Positions 1 to 9,868 of a stretch of 64,000 nt of DNA are shown here, piece after piece. The translations under genes were made by a program, and so were the position numbers. The stretch is from the NCBI GenBank assembly GCA_947471745.1, contig CANJKZ010000956.1:310001-374000 (forward strand), given 5' to 3'. The stretch's first letter is position 1; each line of letters opens with the position of its first letter. This stretch comes from Closterium sp. Naga37s-1 (taxonomy: Eukaryota; Streptophyta; Zygnematophyceae; Desmidiales; Closteriaceae). Under the pieces are notes generated by a model. The model was not told the origin of the DNA, ran no database searches, and was given only the letters and a program-made list of their open reading frames with translations.

Positions 1-106
1 TTGGTGTATTACTGGGAAGGCTCATCCATGCAGGGCAATAGAAAACATATTGCATATCAGACAGAAATTTAAAACACACATTCTAAAGAGCAACACAGGC
101 GCGCAC

Positions 107-121
107 GCGCACACACACACA

Positions 122-156
<35 letters not shown>

Positions 157-189
157 CACACACACACACACACACACACCACACACACA

Positions 190-222
<33 letters not shown>
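107..222. repeat. (AC)n/(CT)n microsatellite
   Basis: A run of dinucleotide repeats, mostly AC with a CT block near 121-137, lies at the low-coordinate end of the LRR gene region. The Cys-Val or His-Thr open frames across it on both strands are products of the repeat and are not genes. Confidence 0.95.
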
Positions 223-224
<2 letters not shown>

Positions 225-270
225 CTAAGTCCATCAGGACTACTGAGTACACTCGTGACCAGATTACAAG

Positions 271-3200
271 AAATTGAGTGCGGCAAGCTTTGTAATCGAG
301 GAGGGCACTGTTCCTGACAGCAGGTTGGAGTTGAAAAGGCTGTTGGTGGTGTGGTGTCAGTGTGGTCGATGGACAGAGGGATGAAACGACCCGAGGTCGT
401 TATTGAGGTTGTAGGAGCAGAGCAAAAGAGAGAGAAAAAGGGAAGGAATTTTCGTCAACCAATCTACTGACTGACTCTGCCCCACAGAACCCTCATGGTC
501 AGTCAGAATCCTTCACGCGAAAGGAAAAGATAATTGCACATTCACAGGAGGAGAGGGAAGAGCTTACAGGGTTGACAGAGTAGACAGAGAACCAACCTCC
601 ACAGGGATTGAACCCCTAAGCTGATTATTCAGAAAAGCCCTGACATTGGATGTGGACGAGAGGATGGCAAAATGCGGAATGTAGAATCAGACTGTGTGTG
701 GGTGTTACCATGGTGGGTGTCACCATGGTGGGTGTTTGTTACCATGGTGGGTGTTACCATGGCGGGTGTTACCATGGTGGGTGTTACCATGGTGGGTATT
801 ACCATGGTGGGTGTTACCATGGTGGATGTTACCATGGTGGGTGTTACCATGGTGGGTGTTACCATGGTGGGTGTTACCATGGTGGATGTTACCATGGTGG
901 GTGTTACCATGGCGGGTGTTACCATGGTCGATGTTACCATGGACACGCACACAGGCAGTGACTCATCAAAAGGAGGACGCTGGAGGGTACAAGTTGGTTC
1001 GTGGTTCACAAGTGTGTGTAGCACAGTCTGTCATATTCCCCAAAAAACAAGGATGCATCCCAGACTACTGACAGAACCAGAGGGTTGCTTACAGGCGAGT
1101 AGCTTGAATCAGTGCGCTGATGGCAGCAGGAAGGCTGCCAGACAGAAGGTTGTTCGAAACTTCCCTAAGAAAAGCAAGCAGGGCGGACAAAAGAAGAGAG
1201 AGAATAGACTCAAATATGCTGAGAAGAAGCACGCGGGTTAATGGAGGTAAGAGAGTGCAAGAGAAGAGGAGAGGCAGAAATTGGACGATTGATAACAAGG
1301 GGGAAGAGCCAGGAGAGCGGAGAGGAGAATCAAAACAGGTGTGCCCTTACAGGGTCCATAGTTTCGTCAATGCACCAATTTCAGAAGGAATAGGGCCACT
1401 GAGTTGGTTGTTGCTCAGCGTCCTGCGCGTGGTTGGAATTGCAATTAACAGAGAATGATTCGTCTCGTGGAGTGGGGGATAGTGGTGGAATAAATGAAGT
1501 CCTTCATGACATATTGGTGGGGTTCATGGCCTAGTGAGGTGAGTTGCATAACAGGTAATGGTTCGCAAAATAAAGAGGGACCAATTGAAGGGTGGGGTAG
1601 GGGGAAATCGGGTGAGAATGGAGGACAGGGATGGGAAGTTTGATGGAAGTGGTATGCATGGTTAACGGGACGTGAGGCATAGGAAAGGAGATGTAAAGAT
1701 GAAGGGAGAGGGAAGCGAGGAGAAACTAACGAGAATGATGCTCGCACAGGGTTGGGTGACACTCACACAGATGAGAGTGGGCAGCGTTAACTATTGCTTG
1801 GGAAACCAGTCAAACAGGGATAAGCTGATATAGGTAAGGTTTGAAGCAGGCAGCACAGCAAGTGACTGACAGGGGCAATGCTGCATAATCCATGTATGTG
1901 TGTGTGTGCTTCTTACTGGTAGGCTACACTAAGTACGAGCATTCCTCAGAAAAGGAAACTGACAGCATCAGAGGCACAGAGGGTCACTCACAGGCGAGTA
2001 ACTGGGAGGAGTCCGCTGATGGTAGCAGGGATGCTGCCATCCAGCTGATTGTTTGAAAAGTCCCTGAGGAAGGCAGAAAAACAAGGCAGACGAGACAATA
2101 TTACTTCGGCTTCGTTTAGTTCAACAAGGAAATAGAATGCACATGCGAGAGAGGACATCCAAGAGAACGATGAACATGCGACAGAGGAGAGTGGGGAATG
2201 AAGAAACGGACAAAAGGAGGAGCAGATGTAGAGGAAAGGGACGATGCAGCTTTGAACTAAGACAAGAGAGAGATTCGCGACACAGAAAGAGGAGTGAAAA
2301 TAAGAAAAAGAAAGACCTTACAGCCAAACCATCTTGGTCAAAGACCCAACATTAGCAGGAATAGAGCCAGTGAGCTGATTGTTGTTTAGTGACTTGTGAC
2401 AAATGATGTGGGGTGCAGCAGACAAAAGCTGATACAAGAGGATGAAAGGAGTCGTGGAATGCAAGAGATGCTGTTGGAGATACTGTGTTGTGCTCCGATG
2501 CAAAATGAACCCCTGCGATGAGTTCCAATAGGCTTGGGCTGCAAAATACAAGAGGACCAACCAACCAACCAAGAGGCGGATGAACAGACATTATCGCATG
2601 GCGCGTGCATGAGAGGGCTAAACAGCCGCCGATGTGGCATGTATGTGAGAGCAGTGCAGTGCATTGCAGTGCATTGCGGTGATAGAAGGGCAGTTTTTAC
2701 AAGGTTGTGAGCGCTGTGAGCTTGGATATCGTGGAGGGCACGGTTCCAGAGAGCAAGTTGGAGTGGAGATAGCTGATGGAGGCACGGGAAGTTATTCAAA
2801 AAATGAACATCTGTGTGTCACAACGTGGATACATTAACCGAGCTGGATAGAATCCGCAGGCTCGTACATGAAGCTGCATTGCTTTCACAGGATGGGACGG
2901 CCAGAGTCCTTTTGAAACAGAATAATGACAGGGAGAATAAAAAATGGGACAAAAGACTGAGATATGGCCAAGATGAGACACGCAGACATGAGGTATTGTG
3001 TGGAGAGGCCTCACAGAATTGAGAGTTTTGTAAGCGCCCCAACTTCAGGAGGGATGGAGCCGGTGAGCTGGTTGGCATACAGGGATCTTGAGGAGGAGGG
3101 CACATTTTCCAAGGAATGGTGGCACAGAGAATAGAAAAGGATCCAAGAGGTTTAAGCTACTATGCTGAGTGGACCCGAATGCACTTGGGCCATCGGCAAT

Positions 3201-6200
3201 GCCAGGAAAAGTTAACGGTGGCACAGAGCATAGAAATAGATCTATGTGGTGAAGCTATTATGCTGGGTGGGCCCGTTAGCACTTTCATTCCATGAAAAGC
3301 GAACGGTTGACTGTCTTACAAAGTCGTAAGTGCTGTGAGCTTTGAGATCGTGGAGGGCACGGATCCTGAGAGCAGGTTGGAGCAAAGATTGCTGATAAGG
3401 GCAGGTGGAGAGACAGCGAGGAAGAGAGCAGAAGAGAAGAGAGGGCATGGTCGACTGGGGGTCATTCTAGCTTGACTTTGGAGTCATCAATGTAAAGGGA
3501 CACGAAAGCACAGGGGAGGGAGCAGGAAACTAGAGAGGGAGCAGTCAGAAAGGCACAACAACTATAAAGAGCTGTGTCACGCAAAAGTGGAGGAGCAGAG
3601 AGTAGTGGAGAGGTAGGAAGGTTGAGAAACGAATACCACATGGTGAAATGCAGAAAAGACGGCAGGGAGGGAGAGGAGAGAATAGCGGAACAGAAGGGTT
3701 AGCGCTTACAGTTGTGAGAGTTTGGTCATGAAACCAATCTCAGCAGGGATGGTGCCAGTGAGCTGATTCACAAAGATATTCCTGTGAGTTAGATTTCAAG
3801 CAGGAGTATGCAGTGAGTGGGAGGTACGCGGAAGAGACGTCGGAGTGAGGAGGGGAAGGGTCCATTCCAGGTATACTTGTGCAACGAGACGAGTTACTCG
3901 CTCGGTATCGCCCGAGTTACTCGTTTGGGTGCGAGTAACGAGTTTCGGTTTTTGTCAACTTTACTCGGGCGAGTCGAGCCGAGTTTTACTCGCCGAGTTT
4001 TTTTTGCTCGACGAGTACTCGCCTATCCAGGTCTAAGCAGGCTTCCATGGGCTTACCGCCGCAACCCAAGGCTACCCTGGGCTACCCAGGGCAACCCAGG
4101 GCTTTCCTGGGCTTCCCTAGGCTTCCTGGGACCACCTTGGGTTTACCTGGGCGGCCCTGGAAACCCCAATACTTCAGTGGTACCAATGGCCTCCACTAGT
4201 TGTTATGTACAGAGTCGTTCTATGCAGGAGTAGGGCACATGGCCGAGTATTACTCGTACCCGGACGAGCTTTTCTAAATGCTCGCCCGAGTTCCCTTTTA
4301 TAAGGCGAGTAACGAGTTTCTGTTAGGTGTAAAAATGCTCGGTCGAGTATTACTCGACTCGGGCTCGTACTCGGCCGAGCAAGGCTAGGGACGAGTCGAG
4401 CATTACTCGGCTCGCCCCTTTGCACAGGTATAATTCCAGGATTCGTGTAAGAGGGAACATGGAGCAGGAGTTGAACAAGCAAAAGCAGCCCAAACAATCT
4501 CCCGAGTGCTGAAATGGGGCTACTGCAATCACGAGAATGCCTTCAGTTCAGCCTGCATGCATACTATTCTCACGCTGTGGGAGGTTTGGCTACATGCACG
4601 ATGGTATTCTTTCTAAGTATCATGATGCCTAGTTTCTGACTGCTTACTTAGTTCAGTGGTGTGCGACTCACATGTTTGTGAGTTGGCCGAGAGCACTAAC
4701 ACTACCAGGAATGCCGCCTAACAGCTGGTTGGTTGAAATATCGCTGAGGGAAAGCATGCAAATGCAGAGGAAACAACAGAAGGCTGGACAATTTCAAAGG
4801 ATGGAGAGACGAATTGTGCGTGCAAGACACAGCAGAAGAACAAATACCAAGACTAAGACATGGTGGGCAGGATCAGGGGAAGTCGAACTAGCCGCTCGAA
4901 TTTATCGGCTCGACTCATCAAACGGTCTAGCTGGCCGCTTGGAACGGTCTAGCCGAGCCACAGCTCCAGTGCAGCCAGCTCATTTATTCGCTCGATGAGC
5001 CTGGCGTCAGCTCACTGGCCGTGTATGACTTTTGAGGCGGCTCAGAATTTGTATGACACGTTCACAACGAGCCGACATGCAGCTCGTGGCCGCACCACGA
5101 CGACTCATGGACAAGATCCCCCCTGGATCTGATCTGGCGGTCCGACAGGTACTTCCACGGGGATCTAGCGGTCAGAAAGCTAGTTGCATGGGGATCTGGC
5201 GACTGAAATGCTAGATCCGCATGGTTCTGGTGGCAAATTGGTATTTGAAAGGAGAGGGCGAGCTGCGCAGTGCAGGCTCATCACTAGTCGTTCCTGGCTC
5301 ATCCCGGTAGGTACCTTATTGTGTGTTCGCCGGAAAGGAGCAAAGCATTTTGAATTGAAGGAATAAGGGATAGCTTTCTTCTTACAGGTTAACCAGATTG
5401 GTTAGCAACCCAATGTTGGTGGTGAACTGGTCATGTGCACATCAGAAGCACATCGCAGCCCAATCAGAAGCAGGGCTCAGTCACCAGCTGGCTGGCCCTG
5501 GTCAACCAACTCAGTCGCCAGCTGGCTGGCCCTGGTCAACCAACTCAGTCGCCAGCTGGCTGGCCCTAGTCAACCAACTCAGTCACCAGCTGGCTGGCCC
5601 TGGTGAACCAACTCAGTCACCAGCTGGCTGGCCCTGGTGAACCAACTCAGTCACCAGCTGGCTGGCCCTGGTCAACCAACTCGGTCGCCAGCTGGCTGGC
5701 CCTGGTCAACCAACTCAGTCGCCAGCTGGCTGGCCCTGGTCAACCAACTCAGTCACCAGCTGGCTGGCCCTGGTCAACCAACTCAGTCGCCAGCTAGCTG
5801 GCCCTGGTCAACCAACTCAGTCGCCAGCTGGCTGGCCCTAGTCAACCAACTCAGTCACCAGCTGGCTGGCCCAGGTCAATCAACTCAGTCGCCAGCTGGC
5901 TGGCCCTGGTCAACCAACTCAGTCGCCAGCTGGCTAGCCCTGGTCAACCAACTCAGTCGCCAGCTGGCTGGCCCTGGTCAACCAACTCAGTCGCCAGCTG
6001 GCTGGCCCTGGTCAACCAACTCAGTCACCATCTGGCTGGCCCTGGTCAACCAACTCAGTCGCCAGCTGGCTGGCCCTGGTCAACCAACTCAGTCGCCAGC
6101 TGGCTGGCCCTGGTCAACTGGTTCCACGCAACCAGCTGGCCCTGGCCCTGGCCGTCAGAGAGTACACCGTCCCCCCTCATGTCGCCACTGCAGCTGGCTG

Positions 6201-9200
6201 GCTCGCGAAGATGTGCTCTTCGCCAGAATTAACAAGTGGGACTCTGACCTTCTTCGCAACTCTCGTCAGCCTGCTCTCGTTCGCCACTTACCGCGCCATC
6301 TTCGACACGCTCTCGCCTCACCTCATGCTTTCTGACCCCACTCCTACGACTAGCACGCCAGCCTGACGAGATCTGACAGGGTGGCGTCTGCTGCTTTTCC
6401 TCCCTTGCCTGACACTGAGCGCCGGGTTAGCACAGAAACTAGATTGGGGAGGAATGGCGACCGGACTCCTGCGCTGCGATGTGCGGCCGAGGAGACTGGC
6501 AGGGGCTCCACCAAGCAGAATGCGAGGCAGGTAGGTGTATACACCTGCCTGCCCCTCCACGCGCCACGTGGCAGACACCATGGGCACACTCGCCAGGGCC
6601 ACCACCCTGGTGAAATGAGGCAGCTTGGCCAGGGCACTGCAGGCCCTGGAATCCACGCTGCTCTGCCCAACCAACGAAACCACTCTCGAGGGCCTAACTG
6701 CGCGGCGCGCCACCCTTGCGCTGAGAACGAACTCCCCCCTTGGGTGTTGACTTGACAACTTCCGCATCAACACGTCTCCAACCATTTCGTGTTTTGAGTC
6801 GCCTCAAAACATGACTCATTTCGCGCCACCTTGGCGCTGAGACCGAACTCCCTCCTTAGGTGTTGACAACTTCCACATCAACACGTCTCCAGCCATTTCG
6901 TGTTTTGAGTCGCCTCAAAACATGACTCATTTCGCGCCACCCTGGCGCTGAGACCGAACTCCCTCCTTAGGTGTTGACAACTTCCACATCAACACGTCTC
7001 CAGCCATTTCGCCGCAGGAATTCCGTCGTGTCCTTGCTGGCTGCACGAACGGTGTCGGAGCAGGCCCGAGTGGGATGCGATGTGCTTTGAGCACATACAT
7101 ACGTGACGCCGCGCTTCACCACCCCGAGCGAGCACCTCCTCTCCTCGCGCTCGCGAACACAGCCCTCGCCATTTTGAGACGTCTCAAAACCAGAACACAG
7201 CCCTCGTCGGGAGCATCCCAACGGGCGCCGCTGCCTTGCTTACCGCCTCGCAACTGCTCGCTTTCACCAAGCCGGAGGGTGGGACGCGGCCAATTGCCAT
7301 TGGCACTGCACCGACTCATCGCTGAGGCCTCGCCGCGCTGAGGTCTTGGGGGAGGGCGCACTTGGTCCCACGACCCCTGGTTCCAGCTCCTCCACTCCAT
7401 GACCACGTGGCCCTCCCAGGCTTCCCCAAGACGTGCCCTTCAGCGAGAACGGCCTGTGCCTCCTCGGCAGTCCCGTAGACCCGCCCGCGGCTTGCTCCTT
7501 ATTCGTATGAGAGCGCCTTGCTTCAGCAACATCCCCAACGGCGCTGCTATCCCAGCTTGACCCACAGAGCTGCCTCCTCCTGCTCCGCCGCTGTGTGAGT
7601 CGTGTTTTGAGTCGACTCAAAACCCGCAGTGCTGCCTCCTCCTGCTCCGCAGCTGTGTGAGTCGCCACGTCAGCTTCCTCCTACGAACTACACTGCCAGA
7701 AGCATTACCACTCACCGACTGGCCAGCATGGGGGGAGGGCAACTTCAAGGCTCTGCTGACAGCTGCCGCAGTGCCCTTCCCGCGGCACCACCCAGAGCAA
7801 GAGCGGATCTGGCTACAAGCCTCACTGCCACCCACGCTGGGAGGTCTCGGCATCACTCACCCGGCAGCTGAATCCAACTTCGCGTACCACGGCGACTACT
7901 GTTAGAAATATGCTGTCAACGGCATTCCTCCTCGCGCAGCTTGGAGGAGACGTCCTGCACGCACCCCCAGCTCGCGGCTTTGCTGCCCCTTTTTTAGCCA
8001 TCCCCATCAGGCCTAGCGGTGCGGCACCTGTGACCCTCCCTACCCGTCTCGCCGTAGCTGAAGCAACCCTTCCCGCTGGACGCTATACCATACCCACCCT
8101 TGCCCAGATTCGGGAGGGTGGAGACGTCAGGAAGGGCCAGCATGCCCTGTCTTTGGCAGCCCACAGCAGCCGCTATGGGGATCTCTTTGAGCAAATTAGG
8201 GGAATGGTCCCTAACCCCCTGATGGGCCACACGCAGCGGTTGATGTCCCTGACTGGCCCGGATGCGGGGGATTGGCTGATGGCCATCCCCTTTACCCACA
8301 GCCTGCGGCTCTCACCTGCCCACTTGGCATCGGCTCTGGCGTTCCGGCTCGGCCTGGCGCTGGCGTTCCGGGTCGGCCTACCCCACGAAGTGCCTGGCGC
8401 ATGCGATGCGATGCGGCTGCCGCGTGCTATGCGATGCAACTGCCGCGACAAAACCTTAATGCTGGACACTAGACTCCCAAACCCAACCACCTCCTACGGT
8501 GCGGAACGGGGAAAGGAAAGCACGCACAGGAACCCACCACCACTCCCTGCGCGACGGATGCGACCGAATTGCTGCCGACGCGGGCTTTGCGGCACAGCGG
8601 GGGACTATGCTGTACACCCCACCCACCAGTGGAGTGGCTGAAATGAAAGCTGACATTGAGGTGTGGGTGGATCTGTGACGTTACTGTCACAAACCCAATC
8701 TCCAGCCAGGACCCCACGGGTGGGCTGTGCGGCTAGCGGCACGGGCTAAGGAACACAAGTACCGCCACCGCTCAGATTGGGTGGGGTTCGTGGCCATGGC
8801 TGTCGACACCTAGTACGGTTACTTGAGTACCCCAGGGTTTTCCAGTACCTTTGGATTTGCACAGAGCTTGCGGCCAAAGGGTTTGCGCAACGCTGAACCC
8901 AAGCTCTGCTTTCTGCATCCTTAAGAGAAAACGGCGCCTCACGCGAAGAGGAGAAGCTGCAGGTGGTCGTGTACGCTGCAGCGGGCACAAGCAAACGCTC
9001 TGATCGCCCCGACGGCAGTGAACACCCTCCCCAAGCCGCTAGGCATTGGGGAGCTCCTCCTCCACACTTTGGAGGGAGAAGACAACGTGCTGTAGAGTAG
9101 ACTTGCGTCGTGGTTAGACCATGTGATCTTGGTTTGCACCTCTGTACCAACCTTATGAACCTTGTTTGTACCACCCTCCTGTACCAGTAAAGGACCATTG

Positions 9201-9650
9201 GAGGCATGGAGAGAACGTGGGAGTGGTGCAGCAGAAGCGCGGAAACTCACAAGGAAGTCAAGCTCGTCAGTGAGCCAATGGCAGATGGAATCGAGCCGGT
9301 GAGTGTATTGTTGAAAAGCGCCCTGCAACGACAGGTGGAGACTCCAGTGGCTTGATGTAGAGGAGCGAGGTGAGGAAGGACAGGGAGAGTCTAGTTTTGA
9401 GGCGCCTCAAGATAAGTGGCTTGATGTAGAGGAGCGAGGTGAGGAAGGACAGGGGGAGGGGGCAGCATGACAGCAGGAAGAGGAAGGTTGAAGTCTACTG
9501 CAAGGGCAGCAGACGAGGAAAGGACGTGAGTGAGCACCCCACCCACCCACCCATCGCCTCACGGTGAGGCATCAAACAGGTATTTCAGCAAGCTGAGTGC
9601 AGTCAGTGTTGCAGGGATGCTGCCTGGGATCTGGTTGCTTGCGAGATCAC
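271..9650 (-). CDS. leucine-rich-repeat gene, multi-exon, partial (14 LRR exon blocks)
   Basis: On the minus strand, 14 short blocks each encode one plant-type LRR of the form NxLxGxIPxxIgxLxxL, about 24 residues or 72 bp. Approximate blocks: 9579-9650, 9251-9322, 5386-5425 (only the C-terminal half, TNIGLLTNLVNL), 4672-4743, 3720-3790, 3320-3391, 3015-3086, 2701-2772, 2322-2393, 1992-2063, 1351-1422, 1093-1164, 568-639 and 271-342. Most end at a GTAAG or GTGAG donor. One-repeat exons are typical of plant LRR receptor-like proteins. No signal peptide, transmembrane segment or kinase is seen; the gene runs off the left edge, and its 5' end would lie to the right, where Copia A now sits. The large introns carry satellites, a MITE, a non-LTR remnant and palindromes. 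The family call is firm. Whether the gene is still expressed is unknown, because the 3.8-kb gap between the two 5'-most exons and the next one, and the damaged block at 5386, suggest decay. Confidence 0.72.
701..947. repeat. 15-bp minisatellite in an LRR intron
   Basis: About 16 tandem copies of a 15-bp unit (GTTACCATGGTGGGT with variants GGCGGGT and GGTGGAT) lie between the LRR blocks at 568-639 and 1093-1164. Because 15 is a multiple of three, all frames stay open on both strands, which gives spurious ORFs. Confidence 0.93.
3872..4432. mobile_element. hAT-like MITE (561 bp), 8-bp TSD ATTCCAGG
   Basis: The element is bounded by terminal inverted repeats TATACTTGTGCAA (left) and TATACCTGTGCAA (right, reverse complement), and is flanked by perfect 8-bp direct repeats ATTCCAGG at 3864-3871 and 4433-4440. 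An 8-bp duplication is the hallmark of the hAT superfamily. Both arms are packed with CGAGT/ACTCG pentamers that can pair into long hairpins. The middle (~4025-4160) holds imperfect repeats around CTGGGCTTCC. There is no transposase, so it is non-autonomous. It lies in an intron of the LRR gene, between the blocks at 3720 and 4672. Confidence 0.85.
5022..5057. repeat. imperfect palindrome flanked by 8-bp direct repeats
   Basis: TGTATGAC at 5022-5029 and again at 5050-5057 flank the 20-bp insert TTTTGAGGCGGCTCAGAATT. The insert is a degenerate version of the TTTTGAGNCGNCTCAAAA palindrome found at five other places up to 9.4 kb. Confidence 0.6.
5471..6118. repeat. 34-bp minisatellite, ~19 copies
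   Basis: Tandem units of 34 bp containing CAGCTGGCTGGCCCTGGT and CAACCAACTCAGTC are nearly identical, differing mainly at GTCACC/GTCGCC. Since 34 is not a multiple of three, the three forward frames read the same 34-residue cycle in rotation, so the 232-residue ORF here is a repeat artefact. The array begins just beside the half-LRR block at 5386 and probably disrupted that exon. Confidence 0.93.
6707..7012. repeat. ~77-83-bp sequence in three copies separated by two palindrome linkers
   Basis: A segment starting CGCCACC and ending CCATTTCG occurs three times (from ~6707, ~6824 and ~6935). Between copies 1-2 and 2-3 sits the same 34-bp linker, containing GTTTTGAGTCGCCTCAAAAC at 6791-6810 and 6902-6921. 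After the third copy the non-LTR reading frame resumes without a linker (CCGCAGG). The arrangement is X-palindrome-X-palindrome-X. This is the largest flanking duplication in the palindrome set. Confidence 0.85.
7155..7206. repeat. perfect palindrome flanked by 14-bp direct repeats inside the RT remnant
   Basis: GAACACAGCCCTCG at 7155-7168 is repeated at 7193-7206. The 24-bp insert between them contains the perfect 18-bp palindrome TTTTGAGACGTCTCAAAA (7172-7189). Omitting the insert and one repeat (38 bp) restores one reading frame running from the ALANTAL region into the reverse-transcriptase KPxGG motif. Confidence 0.85.
7569..7664. repeat. perfect palindrome flanked by 34-bp direct repeats inside the RT remnant
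   Basis: The 34-bp segments at 7569-7602 and 7631-7664 differ at one base. Between them is a 28-bp insert with the perfect palindrome GTTTTGAGTCGACTCAAAAC at 7604-7623. Omitting the insert plus one copy (62 bp) puts the RRCVS part of the reverse-transcriptase remnant in frame with the following FLLRT part. Confidence 0.87.
9346..9458. repeat. near-palindrome flanked by 44-bp direct repeats
   Basis: The 44-bp segments at 9346-9389 and 9415-9458 differ at one base and flank a 25-bp insert with TTTTGAGGCGCCTCAAGA (9395-9412, one mismatch from a perfect palindrome). This copy lies in the intron between the LRR blocks at 9251 and 9579, outside the non-LTR remnant, so the insertions are not a property of that element. 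Confidence 0.85.
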
Positions 9651-9736
9651 TGTGAGGGGAGGAGCACGCGTGGCAGCAGAGCAGGACAGGCACAATCGGT
9701 AATGAGGAGTCGAGCAAGTAAGAATGGTAGTGTTGT

Positions 9737-9754
9737 TTTTCAGTCGACTCAAAA
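9737..9754. repeat. orphan palindrome copy without clear flanking duplication
   Basis: TTTTCAGTCGACTCAAAA differs from the palindrome consensus at one base. Only a weak TGTTTT repeat flanks it. It lies about 100 bp before recognisable Copia A sequence, so one side of a former duplication may have been lost when A was truncated or inserted. Confidence 0.5.
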
Positions 9755-9868
9755 AAATGTTTTCTTCAAACTCAAAGCCTCGCGCCTGTGGCCTGCCCAC
9801 CACCGTGACCCCTCCGGCCTACCTAACCGGCCAGAGCCTCAGCCTCTGCCCACCCTGGCCTTGGCCCT

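Larger units (their letters stand above)
6590..9080 (+). pseudogene. non-LTR (LINE-like) reverse transcriptase remnant
   Basis: Fragments in shifting frames follow the usual order of a non-LTR ORF2. GAGPSGMR lies near 7057, then LLTASQLLAFTKPEGG followed by TRPIAIG (~7235-7310), LDPQSCLLLLRRCVS (~7558-7602), FLLRTTLPEALPL (~7673), a QASLPPTLGGLGI block (~7816-7860), a Gly-rich LTGPDAGDWLMAIPF block (~8250-8290) and RIAADAGFAAQRG (~8560-8600). The KPxGGxRPIAxG and LPxxxGGLGI motifs are characteristic of non-LTR reverse transcriptases and their C-terminal region. No YxDD box was recognised, stops are many, and three palindrome insertions break it. No poly-A tail or target duplication was found. 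It lies inside an LRR intron and is old. Confidence 0.6.

Noticed and set aside
22-286. ORFs of alternating Cys-Val or His-Thr on both strands
   Set aside because: They are translations of the AC/CT microsatellite.
5398-6335. 232-residue repeat protein
   Set aside because: The 34-bp period is not a multiple of three and all forward frames read the same cycle; it is a noncoding minisatellite.
5471-7012. CRISPR-like array
   Set aside because: The 34-bp units are contiguous with no unique spacers, and the palindrome linkers separate near-identical rather than unique segments; the genome is eukaryotic.
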